Position numbers and translations under genes: made by a program. From Polaromonas sp. SP1 (lineage in GTDB: Bacteria > Pseudomonadota > Gammaproteobacteria > Burkholderiales > Burkholderiaceae_C), in NCBI RefSeq assembly GCF_003711205.1, contig NZ_CP031013.1, positions 4,196,501 to 4,260,500 of the forward strand: DNA of 64,000 nucleotides, in the 5' to 3' direction. How positions within the stretch are numbered: position 1 is the stretch's first letter; every line of letters begins with the position of its first letter. The notes under the pieces are model-generated. The model was not told the origin of the DNA. It worked only from the letters and a program-made list of their open reading frames with translations, and did not search any database. Below are positions 8,330 through 19,064 of the stretch, in pieces.

Positions 8330-8449
8330 GGCATATTAATACACCATAAATAATGGATTGGAAAGAATCAATCAAAGCACGCATACTCTGCTTTTCGACA
8401 AGACCGCCGGGGCCAATGCCCGGCAAACAACCCACCCACGAGACACCCC

Positions 8450-10150
8450 ATGACCACCAAAACCGTCAACATCGTCGCCAACCCGCGCAGCAAAAACATC
8501 ACCGAAGGCAAATCGCGCGCGCCCAACCGCTCCATGTACTACGCCATGGGCTACGAGGCGGACGACTTCAAGAAGCCGATGATCGGCGTGGCCAACGGCC
8601 ACAGCACCATCACGCCCTGCAACAGCGGCCTGCAAAAGCTGGCCGACGCGGCGATTGCCGGCATTGAAGAAGCCGGCGGCAACGCGCAGGTGTTCGGCAC
8701 GCCGACCATCTCCGACGGCATGGCCATGGGCACGGAAGGCATGAAGTATTCGCTGGTGAGCCGCGAAGTGATCTCGGACTGCATCGAAACCTGCGTGCAG
8801 GGCCAGTGGATGGACGGCGTGCTCGTCGTCGGCGGCTGCGACAAGAACATGCCCGGCGGTCTGATGGGCATGCTGCGCGCCAACGTGCCGTCGATCTACG
8901 TGTACGGCGGCACCATCCTGCCCGGCAGCTACAAAGGCAAGGACCTCAACATCGTCAGCGTGTTTGAAGCCGTGGGCGAAAACGCCGCCGGCCGCATGAG
9001 CGACGAAGACCTGCTGCAGATCGAGCGCCGCGCCATTCCGGGCACCGGCAGCTGCGGCGGCATGTACACGGCCAACACCATGTCCAGCGCGTTTGAAGCG
9101 CTGGGCATCTCGCTGCCCTACTCCAGCACCATGGCCAATCCGCACGACGAAAAAATGAACTCGGCCAAAGAATCGGCCAAGGTGCTCGTCGAAGCCATCA
9201 AAAAGGACATCAAGCCGCGCGACATCGTGACCAAAAAGGCGATTGAAAACGCCGTGGCCGTGATCATGGCCACCGGCGGCTCCACCAATGCCGTGCTGCA
9301 TTTCCTGGCCATCGCCCACACGGCGGGCGTCGAATGGAGCATTGACGATTTCGAGCGCGTGCGCCAGCGCACGCCGGTGCTCTGCGACCTCAAGCCCTCC
9401 GGCAAATACCTCGCGGTCGACCTGCACCGCGCAGGCGGCATTCCGCAAGTGATGAAGACGCTGCTGGCCGCCGGCCTGCTGCACGGCGACTGCCTGACGA
9501 TCTCGGGCCAGACCATCGCCGAGACGCTCAAGGACGTGCCCGAAGTGCCGCGCGCCGACCAGGACGTGATCCGCCCCATCAACAACCCCATGTATGCACA
9601 GGGCCACCTGGCGATCCTGAAGGGCAACCTTTCGCCCGAAGGCTGCGTGGCCAAGATCACCGGCCTGAAGAACCCCGTCATGACCGGCCCGGCCCGCGTG
9701 TTCGATGACGAGCAATCCGCGCTGGCCGCCATCCTGGCCGGCAAGATCAAGGCCGGCGACGTGATGGTGCTGCGTTACCTCGGCCCCAAGGGCGGCCCCG
9801 GCATGCCTGAAATGCTGGCCCCCACCGGCGCGCTGATTGGCGCCGGCCTGGGCGAAAGCGTCGGCCTGATCACCGACGGGCGTTTCTCCGGCGGCACCTG
9901 GGGCATGGTGGTCGGCCACGTTGCGCCCGAGGCGGCAGCGGGCGGAAACATCGCCTTCATCCACGAGGGCGACTCCATCACCATCGACTCGAAACAGCTG
10001 CTGCTGCAACTCAACATCAGCGACGCCGAACTGGAAAAACGCAAAGTCGGCTGGAAAGCACCCGCGCCGCGTTACACCCGCGGCGTGCAGGCCAAGTTTG
10101 CGTTCAACGCATCCAGCGCCAGCAAGGGCGCAGTGCTGGACGACTATTGA
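8450..10150 (+). CDS. ilvD: Dihydroxy-acid dehydratase
   Basis: IlvD dehydrates 2,3-dihydroxy-isovalerate and 2,3-dihydroxy-3-methylvalerate in valine and isoleucine synthesis. The 566-residue protein has the iron-sulfur motifs [12 protein letters not shown] and [22 protein letters not shown] and the C-terminal [19 protein letters not shown] block. A strong terminator follows at 10177, so it is transcribed alone. The divergent LysR gene is unusual for a housekeeping ilvD and may indicate effector-responsive control. No other ilv gene is in the window. Confidence 0.96.
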   Translation: MTTKTVNIVANPRSKNITEGKSRAPNRSMYYAMGYEADDFKKPMIGVANGHSTITPCNSGLQKLADAAIAGIEEAGGNAQVFGTPTISDGMAMGTEGMKYSLVSREVISDCIETCVQGQWMDGVLVVGGCDKNMPGGLMGMLRANVPSIYVYGGTILPGSYKGKDLNIVSVFEAVGENAAGRMSDEDLLQIERRAIPGTGSCGGMYTANTMSSAFEALGISLPYSSTMANPHDEKMNSAKESAKVLVEAIKKDIKPRDIVTKKAIENAVAVIMATGGSTNAVLHFLAIAHTAGVEWSIDDFERVRQRTPVLCDLKPSGKYLAVDLHRAGGIPQVMKTLLAAGLLHGDCLTISGQTIAETLKDVPEVPRADQDVIRPINNPMYAQGHLAILKGNLSPEGCVAKITGLKNPVMTGPARVFDDEQSALAAILAGKIKAGDVMVLRYLGPKGGPGMPEMLAPTGALIGAGLGESVGLITDGRFSGGTWGMVVGHVAPEAAAGGNIAFIHEGDSITIDSKQLLLQLNISDAELEKRKVGWKAPAPRYTRGVQAKFAFNASSASKGAVLDDY

Positions 10151-10176
10151 AATCCTGATCCCGGCACGTTAAAAAA

Positions 10177-10215
10177 CAAAGAGCCCGTGAAGTTACAGAC
10201 TTCACGGGCTCTTTG
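10177..10215 (+). terminator. Perfect 17-bp hairpin terminator after ilvD
   Basis: The arms CAAAGAGCCCGTGAAGT (10177-10193) and its exact complement (10199-10215) enclose the loop TACAG. An A-run precedes it (10171-10176). The T-run after the stem is short, so it may work in both directions. Confidence 0.75.
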
Positions 10216-10297
10216 CGTTGGGATCATATTTCCGCCAGGCAAGGCGGGGTAAATTGATCTCTACAGGAAAGAGATCGGGATCACTTCAGGCAGTTTG

Positions 10298-10546
10298 CTA
10301 TTTACGTTTCTTTTTCGCTGAAAGCATGCCCATGGCATCACGCGACTTCTCGATACGGTCCAGCCTGCGTTTTTCCATTTTTTCAACTTCCTTGCGCTTG
10401 GTGTAGCCCGACGCGTCGGCGTACCACCACCATACCGCAGCCAGTCCAAAAGGAGACAGCACGATGAGCCAGCTCCACTGTGCGACAGGATCGACCTCAA
10501 GGTACTTGAGCGCCAGCGCCACAATGCCAATCAATAAAAAATACAT
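10298..10546 (-). CDS. Small Trp-rich membrane protein
   Basis: The chosen start at 10546 gives 82 residues and has an AGGAGA ribosome site just upstream; the longer frame to 10660 has no such site. The protein has two membrane segments (MYFLLIGIVALALKY and WSWLIVLSPFGLAAVWWWYADA) and a long basic tail (TKRKEVEKMEKRRLDRIEK, ending KKKRK). It resembles a small tryptophan-rich family known from Burkholderiales, of unknown role. Its 5' end faces the cytochrome c gene, with the two starts 125 nt apart. Confidence 0.75.
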   Translation of the reverse strand: MYFLLIGIVALALKYLEVDPVAQWSWLIVLSPFGLAAVWWWYADASGYTKRKEVEKMEKRRLDRIEKSRDAMGMLSAKKKRK

Positions 10547-10671
10547 GCTTTTCTCCTGAAAATATCGACCCGAGCCAAGGGATATCCCCTTGAAACAAGG
10601 GTCAACCGGCACTACTACAATCACGTTAAACGACTGTAACCGAAACCATAACTTCCCCACGAGGACTCTTC

Positions 10672-10986
10672 ATGAAACGCATTCTTTTGGTACTCGCTTC
10701 CATGGCTGCAGGTCTTGCAGTGTCAACCCCCGCCCTGGCTGACCTGCAACTGGCAACCGCCAAAAACTGCATGGCCTGCCATGCAGTCGACAAAAAGCTG
10801 GTGGGCCCTTCCTACAAGGACGTTGCCGCCAAGTACGCCGGCCAGAAAGACGCAGCTGACAAGCTCGCAGCCAAGATCATCAAAGGCGGCTCTGGCGTGT
10901 GGGGACCCGTGCCCATGCCAGCCAACGCACAGGTCAGCCCTGACGAAGCCAAGAAACTGGCCGCCTGGGTCCTGGCAACCAAATAA
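10672..10986 (+). CDS. Class I c-type cytochrome (c8/c551 type)
   Basis: This 104-residue protein has a Sec signal peptide ending ALA-D and one haem-attachment site CMACH at residues 33-37. The distal methionine is probably in GPVPMPANAQVS. The size and the VGPSYKDVAAKY motif are typical of the cytochrome c551/c8 type soluble periplasmic electron carriers. It would pass electrons from bc1-type complexes to terminal oxidases or peroxidases. It is a single-gene unit ended by a bidirectional hairpin at 11004. Confidence 0.92.
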   Translation: MKRILLVLASMAAGLAVSTPALADLQLATAKNCMACHAVDKKLVGPSYKDVAAKYAGQKDAADKLAAKIIKGGSGVWGPVPMPANAQVSPDEAKKLAAWVLATK

Positions 10987-11003
10987 GCGGCTCACAAGCC
11001 CAC

Positions 11004-11033
11004 AAAAAAGCCCGTCAATGACGGGCTTTTTTT
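11004..11033. terminator. Bidirectional terminator between cytochrome c and acs
   Basis: The stem GCCCGTC-AAT-GACGGGC is flanked by six A (11004-11009) and seven T (11027-11033). It therefore ends both the plus-strand cytochrome gene and the minus-strand acs gene. Confidence 0.9.
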
Positions 11034-11048
11034 ATGCCTGTTTCAACA

Positions 11049-13046
<1,998 letters not shown>

Positions 13047-13192
13047 TGGTTTTGTCTCCTGTTTGTCACTGAATGCGTGGTACTGTCTTCTGCCGCACTT
13101 ACAAGCCACTGACTGGCTTGAACCTTACAAATCTCCGAGTTCCGGGGCCGGCCGCCCCTCTACAATGCCGCAACTCCCCAGCTTACGCCATC

Positions 13193-13807
13193 ATGACTGA
13201 ACCAACCCTCCCCCCCGTCGCCACCAAAATCTCGCCCTTGCGCCCGCTTCCCAACCTGATTTTTGCCAGCCGCTGGCTGCAGTTGCCGCTGTACCTCGGG
13301 TTGATCGCCGCCCAGGCGGTGTATGTGGTGCATTTCCTGGTCGAGTTGTGGCACCTGATTGAAGCCGCCTTCGGCAGCCAGACGGCCCTGCAGTCGCTGA
13401 TCACCAGCATTGGCTACAAAACCGCCGTCCCCGTCGTGACGCTCAACGAGACGGTCATCATGCTGGTGGTGCTGGCGCTGATCGACGTGGTGATGATTTC
13501 GAACCTGCTGATCATGGTCATCGTGGGCGGCTATGAGACCTTTGTGAGCCGCATGAACCTTGAAGGCCATCGTGACCAGCCGGAATGGCTGAGCCATGTG
13601 AACGCCTCGGTGCTGAAAGTGAAGCTGGCAACCGCCATCATCGGCATCAGTTCCATCCACCTGCTGAAGACTTTCATCAACGCCGACAACTACACCGACA
13701 AGGTCCTGATCGCGCAAACGGTGATCCACATCACCTTCCTGCTGTCAGCGATCGCCATTGCCTACACCGACAAGATCATGTCGGGCATCGCTGCGCAAAA
13801 GCACTGA
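13193..13807 (+). CDS. UPF0114 (YqhA-like) membrane protein
   Basis: With the start at 13193 ([18 protein letters not shown]) the protein has 204 residues. It carries about four membrane segments ([42 protein letters not shown] and two C-terminal segments) and the conserved [10 protein letters not shown] motif. This matches the UPF0114/YqhA family, whose function is unknown. The upstream in-frame start at 13073 would add a leader with no hydrophobic logic. A hairpin terminator at 13815 separates it from convergent nhaA. Confidence 0.85.
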   Translation: MTEPTLPPVATKISPLRPLPNLIFASRWLQLPLYLGLIAAQAVYVVHFLVELWHLIEAAFGSQTALQSLITSIGYKTAVPVVTLNETVIMLVVLALIDVVMISNLLIMVIVGGYETFVSRMNLEGHRDQPEWLSHVNASVLKVKLATAIIGISSIHLLKTFINADNYTDKVLIAQTVIHITFLLSAIAIAYTDKIMSGIAAQKH

Positions 13808-13814
13808 ACGTGCT

Positions 13815-13843
13815 GCGCCGGAGGGTCAATCCGGCGCCTTTTT
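13815..13843 (+). terminator. Terminator of the UPF0114 gene, overlapping the nhaA 3' end
   Basis: The arms GCGCCGGA (13815-13822) and TCCGGCGC (13830-13837) are followed by five T at 13839-13843. The hairpin overlaps the last codons of the convergent nhaA gene. Confidence 0.8.
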
Positions 13844-15019
13844 GGCAGGGCCGCTGCGCAGCAGCATCAGCGCCCCCAACACCCCCGACAGCAGCGAGCC
13901 GCACAGCACACCCAGCTTGAGCTGCGTCTCGTACGCGGCATCCTGGCCGGAAAAGGCCAGCGCACCGATGAACAGGCTCATGGTGAAGCCCACGCCGCAC
14001 AGCAGGCAGACGCCAAAGAACTGGCTCCAGCCGGCCCCTGCGGGCAGGCGCGCACCGGCAAAGCGGATCAGCAGCCAGGAGGCACCAAACACACCGACCG
14101 CCTTGCCCACCAGCAGGCCCGCGGTGATGCCCAGAGGAACGCTCTGCAGAAGCGTTGCGGGCGTAACGCCTTGAAGCGACACCCCTGCGTTGGCAAACGC
14201 AAACATCGGCAACACGGCAAATGCCACCCAGGGGTGCAGTGCATGTTCAGCGGTTTTCAGCGGCGAGCCGCCTTTGCCGTCCGACAAGGGAATCGCCAGC
14301 GCGGTAATGACACCCGCCAGCGTCGCATGAATGCCGGACTTGTAAACAAAGAGCCAGATCACCAGTCCCACGGCCACATAAGGCCCTATGGCCATCACCC
14401 TGGCCCGGTTCAAGGCCAGCAAGAGCAAGCCGCCGATGCCGGCGCCCAGCAATGCCATCACCGACAAGCCCTCGGTGTAGAAAAACGCAATGATCAGGAT
14501 GGCACCCAGGTCGTCGATGATGGCGACCGCCGTCAAAAACACCTTGAGCGATGCCGGCACGCGGCTGCCCAGAAGCACCAGGATGCCCAGCGCAAAAGCG
14601 ATGTCGGTGGCGGCCGGAATCGCCCAGCCGCGCATCGCGACAGGGTCGCCGGCATTGATCGCCATGTAGATAAGCGCCGGCGCCACCATGCCACCCAATG
14701 CGGCGCCTGCCGGCAAGAGCGCCTGCGCACGCGAGGCCAGCTCGCCCTCGATCAGCTCGCGCTTGATCTCCAGCCCCACCAGGAAGAAAAACACCGCCAT
14801 CCACAGGTCGTTGACCCAGTGCAGCAGCGACTTGGAGAGCACCAGCAAGTCGCCGCCGACACGCAGCTCACCAGGCAGTTGCACAAACCGGTTGTAAGCC
14901 TCGCCCCAGGGCGAGTTGCTCAGGACCAGCGCCAGGGCGGCGGCCAGCGCCAGGACGACGCCCGAAAGCGACTGCGAATGGATGAACTGGTTGAGGGTGC
15001 GATGGACAAACTTGAGCAT
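13826..15019 (-). CDS. nhaA: Na+/H+ antiporter NhaA
   Basis: NhaA exchanges sodium for protons across the inner membrane and controls pH and salt tolerance. The start at 15019 (MLKFVHRTLNQFIHSQSLSG) gives 397 residues, the family norm; the longer reading to 15196 adds an Arg-rich leader with no support. The essential aspartate pair is visible in AIIDDLGAILIIAFFY, and ATDIAFALGILVLLG matches TM4. About 12 hydrophobic segments can be followed. It is transcribed alone and convergent with the UPF0114 gene. Confidence 0.94.
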   Translation of the reverse strand: MLKFVHRTLNQFIHSQSLSGVVLALAAALALVLSNSPWGEAYNRFVQLPGELRVGGDLLVLSKSLLHWVNDLWMAVFFFLVGLEIKRELIEGELASRAQALLPAGAALGGMVAPALIYMAINAGDPVAMRGWAIPAATDIAFALGILVLLGSRVPASLKVFLTAVAIIDDLGAILIIAFFYTEGLSVMALLGAGIGGLLLLALNRARVMAIGPYVAVGLVIWLFVYKSGIHATLAGVITALAIPLSDGKGGSPLKTAEHALHPWVAFAVLPMFAFANAGVSLQGVTPATLLQSVPLGITAGLLVGKAVGVFGASWLLIRFAGARLPAGAGWSQFFGVCLLCGVGFTMSLFIGALAFSGQDAAYETQLKLGVLCGSLLSGVLGALMLLRSGPAKKAPD

Positions 15020-15089
15020 GCCCCATTGTCCCAGACACGCCGCGTGGAAAGAAGGGCTCCCAGGCCCGGCCCAGGCCCCTCTTGCCGGC

Positions 15090-16424
15090 TTACTGCGCGG
15101 ACTGCGGGAGGTGACCGAAGCCGGCCTTGCTGCCCGGCGCCGCCGCCGGCAGCACGGCCTTTTCCATCTCGGCACGACGCATCGGGCGCAGCACATACCA
15201 GGCCATCAGCGCAGCGATCGCATTCATGACGCTGCCGACAATGAACACGGCGTGCCAGTTGCCGGTCATCGCCGTGAGCACGCTGGAGAGCGGAACCAGC
15301 AGTGACGCGGTGCCCTTGGCGGTGTAGAGCAAGCCTGCGTTGGAGGCGGCGTACTTCGAGCCAAAGGTGTCGGCGCAGGTCGAGGGAAAGAGGCTGTAGA
15401 TCTCACCCCAGGCGAAGAACACCATGCCCGTGAGGACCACGAAGGCCACAGGGTTGTGGCCGAACTGGTACAGCGCCAGGATACCGACCGACTCGATGCC
15501 AAAGGCGATCAGCATGGTCTTCTCACGGCCGATCTGGTCCGAGACCCAACCGAAGAAGGGACGGGTCAGGCCATTGAGCACGCGGTCGATAGCCAGGGCA
15601 AACGTGAGCGCCGGCAGCGCCAGGCCCATGATGCTGACCGGCACATCGCCGACATTGAAATCCTTGGCGATGGGCCCGAGCTGCGCCGTGGCCATCAAAC
15701 CGCCGGCAGCGACCATCACAAACATGACGTACATCACCCAGAACACCGGCGAGCGCAGAACTTCGGACGGCGTGTAGTCGCGCCGGCTTTGCTGCACATT
15801 GATCGCTGAGATGGAACCGCTCTTGGCCAGGTTCGCCGGCGCCCGCGTCAGCAGGAAGGACACGACGAAGACGATCACGCCCTGGATGATGCCGAAATAC
15901 AGGAAGGCCGACTGGTAGCCGCTGCCCTTGATCATGGCCGAGATCGGAAGGATGGTGAGCGCGGAGCCCGCACCAAAACCCGCAGCGGTCAGGCCCGCAG
16001 CCAGGCCGCGGCGATCCGGAAACCACTTCAGCGCATTGCCCACGCAGGTGCCGTACACCGCACCGGCGCCAATGCCGCTGATCGCAGCGGCGATGTAGAG
16101 CAGCATCAGCGAATCGGCAAACGAGTTGATCACCCAGCCCACGCCGCAAAGAATGCCGCCGACCATGACCACCGGACGTGGCCCGAAGCGGTCGACCAGG
16201 TAGCCTTCAATCGGCACCAGCCAGGTTTCGGTCAACACAAAAATCGTGAAGGCCACCTGAATGGCGGCCTTGCTCCAGCCGTACTTGTCGGCAATCGGGT
16301 TCACAAAAAGGGTCCAGCCATATTGCAGGTTGGCAATCATCGCCATGCAGACGATGCCCAGGAGAAGCTGTATCCAGCGATGAGCGCTCGATGGCGCGGA
16401 GGTGGCCGTGTTGGCGTATGTCAT
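15090..16424 (-). CDS. MFS oxalate/formate antiporter (OxlT-like)
   Basis: The start at 16424 (MTYANTATSAPSSAHRW), with GGAGA 8 nt upstream, gives 444 residues and about 12 membrane segments. The N-terminal half has WTLFVNPIADKYGWSKAAIQVAFTIF and the GAVYGTCVGNALKWFPDRRGLAAG loop, and the second half has LNGLTRPFFGWVSDQIGREKTM. These are typical of the oxalate/formate antiporter branch of the MFS. It would import oxalate or a similar small diacid in exchange for formate. No oxalate decarboxylase or formyl-CoA transferase is in the window, so the substrate is provisional. A perfect 14-bp palindrome lies 31 nt upstream. Confidence 0.82.
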   Translation of the reverse strand: MTYANTATSAPSSAHRWIQLLLGIVCMAMIANLQYGWTLFVNPIADKYGWSKAAIQVAFTIFVLTETWLVPIEGYLVDRFGPRPVVMVGGILCGVGWVINSFADSLMLLYIAAAISGIGAGAVYGTCVGNALKWFPDRRGLAAGLTAAGFGAGSALTILPISAMIKGSGYQSAFLYFGIIQGVIVFVVSFLLTRAPANLAKSGSISAINVQQSRRDYTPSEVLRSPVFWVMYVMFVMVAAGGLMATAQLGPIAKDFNVGDVPVSIMGLALPALTFALAIDRVLNGLTRPFFGWVSDQIGREKTMLIAFGIESVGILALYQFGHNPVAFVVLTGMVFFAWGEIYSLFPSTCADTFGSKYAASNAGLLYTAKGTASLLVPLSSVLTAMTGNWHAVFIVGSVMNAIAALMAWYVLRPMRRAEMEKAVLPAAAPGSKAGFGHLPQSAQ

Positions 16425-16454
16425 GAATGTCTCCAGTCGTTGTATGCCGAGGAA

Positions 16455-16468
16455 ATTGCAATTGCAAT
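16455..16468. promoter_or_regulatory. Candidate operator: perfect palindrome ATTGCAATTGCAAT
   Basis: This 14-nt perfect palindrome lies 31 nt upstream of the MFS antiporter start, within its 5' leader or promoter. The regulator is unknown; no regulator gene is adjacent. Confidence 0.4.
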
Positions 16469-16956
16469 CACTGATGCTGTTGTTGTGGGCGGATTGTGAG
16501 AGCGCGCATTTGCAAGCCCGCTTGATCGCGATCAAGTTTGAAAAAACTTTTGCACATCGCGAAAAAAACGAAAGCTGATTGAAAGAATCACGCAGCGTTA
16601 ACCCTCGACTGCTGCGCTTGATTCAGTTCACAAGATGAAGGCGTGCGGGTATCGGCAAGGCCGAAACTGAACACGCAATGCGTGAATCAAAAAGCCCGGC
16701 ATTGCACCGGGCTTGGGAGGCACTGGGAAGAAAAAGCAAAGAACAACCGCATCGCGCGGCCTGTCGCCGGCGGCGCAACCGCCCGGCAACAATCAGCGAT
16801 CCCGCAGGGCGCTGATGAAAATAGAGAGCGGCGTAGCAGCCACCAGTTCACGCAGCAAAAGGCGAATACGTGCAATGGCTGCGGGTCGCGCCATCTTCCA
16901 ATACAGGGCGAAGGGGGTCATGATTTTTCCATTGCCGGATCAGATCTAGGCCAGCG
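16469..16956. other. Non-coding gap between fumC and the MFS antiporter
   Basis: No credible gene is seen in these 488 bases. They hold the likely antiporter promoter region (AT-rich, about 16530-16600) and a hairpin terminator at 16688-16714. Between the hairpin and the fumC stop (16715-16956) I see only unpatterned sequence. Confidence 0.5.
16688..16714 (-). terminator. Hairpin terminator, probably for fumC
   Basis: On the minus strand the stem AAGCCCGG-TGCAATG-CCGGGCTT is followed by a T-rich run. It lies about 240 nt beyond the fumC stop, so the fumC transcript would have a long 3' tail. Confidence 0.65.
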
Positions 16957-18351
16957 TCAGCCCACCATGTTTTCAGGCCGCACCCAGGCATCAAACTGCT
17001 CAGCCGTGACATGGCCGGAAGCCAGCGCCGCATCGCGCAGGCTGCTGCCTTCCTTGTGCGCCTTCTTGGCGATGAAAGCAGCCTTGTCGTAGCCGATGTG
17101 CGTGTTGAGGGCGGTCACCAGCATCAGTGAGCGCTGCACCAGTTCGTTGATGCGTTCGAGATTCGGCTCGATGCCGACGGCGCAATGGTCGTTAAAGCTC
17201 ACCATGCCATCGGCCAGCAGGCGCACGCTTTGCAAAAAGTTGTGCGCCACCATGGGACGGAACACATTGAGCTCGAAGTTGCCCGAAGCGCCGCCGAAGT
17301 TGATGGCCACGTCGTTGCCGAACACCTGCGCCGCCAGCATGGTGACGGCCTCACTCTGCGTCGGGTTGACCTTGCCCGGCATGATGGACGAGCCGGGCTC
17401 GTTCTCGGGAATGCTGAGCTCGCCGATGCCGCTGCGCGGGCCGCTGGCGAGCCAGCGCACATCGTTGGCGATCTTCATCATGCTGGCCGCCAGTGTCTTG
17501 AGCGCGCCGTGCGCGTGCACCAGACCGTCTACCGAAGCCAGCGCCTCAAACTTGTTGGGCGCCGTAACAAAAGGCAGGCCCGTGAGCGAGGCCAGCTCGG
17601 CAGCCACCTGCTCCGCATAACCCTTGGGTGCGTTCAGGCCCGTGCCGACAGCGGTGCCGCCCAGCGCCAGCTCATACAGATGCGGCAAGGCGGCGCGCAC
17701 ATGTTTTTCGCCATGGTCCAGTTGCGCCACATAGCCCGAGAACTCCTGGCCCAGCGTGAGCGGCGTCGCATCCTGCAGGTGGGTGCGGCCAATTTTCACG
17801 ATGCCGTCAAAGTCCCTGGCTTTTTTCGCCAGCGTGGCGCGCAGCTTAGCAATCGCCGGCAGCAGCTTGTGCGTCATGGCTTCTACGGCAGCCACATGCA
17901 TGGCGGTCGGGAACACATCGTTGGACGACTGGCTGCGGTTGACGTCGTCGTTGGGGTGCACCAGCCGGCCTTCGCCACGCTCGCCGCCCAGGATTTCGCT
18001 CGCGCGGTTGGCCAGCACCTCGTTGACGTTCATATTGGTCTGCGTGCCGGAGCCCGTCTGCCACACCACCAGCGGGAATTCATCGGGATGCTTGCCCGCG
18101 ATCACCTCGTCCGCCGCAGCCACGATGGCTTTGGTCTTTTTCTCGTCCTGCAGGCCCAGCGCGTGGTTGACTTTGGCCGAGGAGCGTTTGACCTGGGCCA
18201 GCGCCTTGATGATTTCACGCGGCTGCTGCTCGCCGGAGATGTCGAAGTTCTGCAATGAACGCTGCGTCTGCGCGCCCCAGAGCTTGTCGGCCGGCACGTC
18301 AATCGGGCCGAAGGTGTCGCGCTCCGTGCGCGTGGTGCTGCTTGTCGTCAT
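16957..18351 (-). CDS. fumC: Fumarate hydratase, class II
   Basis: FumC is the oxygen-stable, iron-free fumarase that interconverts fumarate and malate in the TCA cycle. The 464-residue protein shows the family signature [16 protein letters not shown], the [16 protein letters not shown] stretch and [19 protein letters not shown]. The length is typical and no damage is seen. A class I iron-sulfur fumarase is encoded 0.7 kb away on the other strand, so the cell has a redox-sensitive and a redox-resistant version side by side. Confidence 0.96.
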   Translation of the reverse strand: MTTSSTTRTERDTFGPIDVPADKLWGAQTQRSLQNFDISGEQQPREIIKALAQVKRSSAKVNHALGLQDEKKTKAIVAAADEVIAGKHPDEFPLVVWQTGSGTQTNMNVNEVLANRASEILGGERGEGRLVHPNDDVNRSQSSNDVFPTAMHVAAVEAMTHKLLPAIAKLRATLAKKARDFDGIVKIGRTHLQDATPLTLGQEFSGYVAQLDHGEKHVRAALPHLYELALGGTAVGTGLNAPKGYAEQVAAELASLTGLPFVTAPNKFEALASVDGLVHAHGALKTLAASMMKIANDVRWLASGPRSGIGELSIPENEPGSSIMPGKVNPTQSEAVTMLAAQVFGNDVAINFGGASGNFELNVFRPMVAHNFLQSVRLLADGMVSFNDHCAVGIEPNLERINELVQRSLMLVTALNTHIGYDKAAFIAKKAHKEGSSLRDAALASGHVTAEQFDAWVRPENMVG

Positions 18352-18456
18352 GGAATGTCCTGCGCTGTCAAAAAGAAAGGGGGAACGCGGAAGTATGACG
18401 TCAATCGAGAAAGATTCTCATCTGAAGGGGTTTTGAGCCCCCTCAGGCGGCTTGCC

Positions 18457-18915
18457 TTACTTCAGGTAGGCCGGCAGCACGCGCGCGGCGTTCTGCAAGA
18501 ACTCGAATTCGCCATCGGGCAAAGGACGGGGCACAAAGTCGAAATGGCACAGCGTGCCGAAAAGTTCGCCTCTGGCATCCAGCAAAGGCAGGCCGTGGTA
18601 GGCCACCACCACGCCCTTGAAGGGGCTGCCGTCCACGCGCGAATCACCGCGTGTGTCGTCAGTCAGAAAAGCGCCTTCGCGCATGGCGTGCTGGCAGAAG
18701 CTGTCGCCCAGCGGCACCACGCCCAGCGATTCGGGCAGCAGCGAACCTTCGCGGTCAAAAAGATAGAGATTGCGCACCGTCATGGCCTCAAGCCGGTAAA
18801 TCGCGGTGCAGCGGTGCGTGACGCGCCCATTGAGAAAGGCAAGCCCTGCCAGGACGCCCCCGGCGCCAAGGATACGGGTGAAGTCGGCCAGAGGGGGTTG
18901 GAGCAATACGGTCAT
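18457..18915 (-). CDS. GAF-domain protein
   Basis: The start at 18915 (MTVLLQPPLADFTRILGAGG) gives 152 residues that consist almost wholly of one GAF domain (FLNGRVTHRCTAIYRLEAMTVRN, GDSFCQHAMREGAFLTDDTRGDSR, YHGLPLLDARGELFGTLCHFD). The SFCQHA and GTLCHFD segments match free-standing GAF proteins that sense small molecules or redox state. No output domain is attached. It lies between the two fumarase genes, divergent from the class I enzyme (149 nt between starts). Function unknown. Confidence 0.8.
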   Translation of the reverse strand: MTVLLQPPLADFTRILGAGGVLAGLAFLNGRVTHRCTAIYRLEAMTVRNLYLFDREGSLLPESLGVVPLGDSFCQHAMREGAFLTDDTRGDSRVDGSPFKGVVVAYHGLPLLDARGELFGTLCHFDFVPRPLPDGEFEFLQNAARVLPAYLK

Positions 18916-19064
18916 GGTGCAGCTCCGACTATAGCCCCGGGGCGATTGCACCGGCAACGTCAAAAGACGCAGGCGGACACAGGGCGCCCCAAGGACGGAT
19001 AATTGCAGGGTTTGCCCGAAACCTCCAAAACGCCCCCCAAAACGATCTCCACGACGACCCCACC

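Noticed and set aside
8372..10009. 545-codon open frame antisense to ilvD
   Set aside because: It mirrors ilvD codon positions (His/Ala/Gly/Val-rich reading) with no ribosome site or recognisable domain. Long antisense frames are expected in GC-rich genes.
16687..16875. Small open frame between fumC and the MFS antiporter
   Set aside because: Cys/Arg-rich reading with no ribosome site, overlapping the terminator hairpin.
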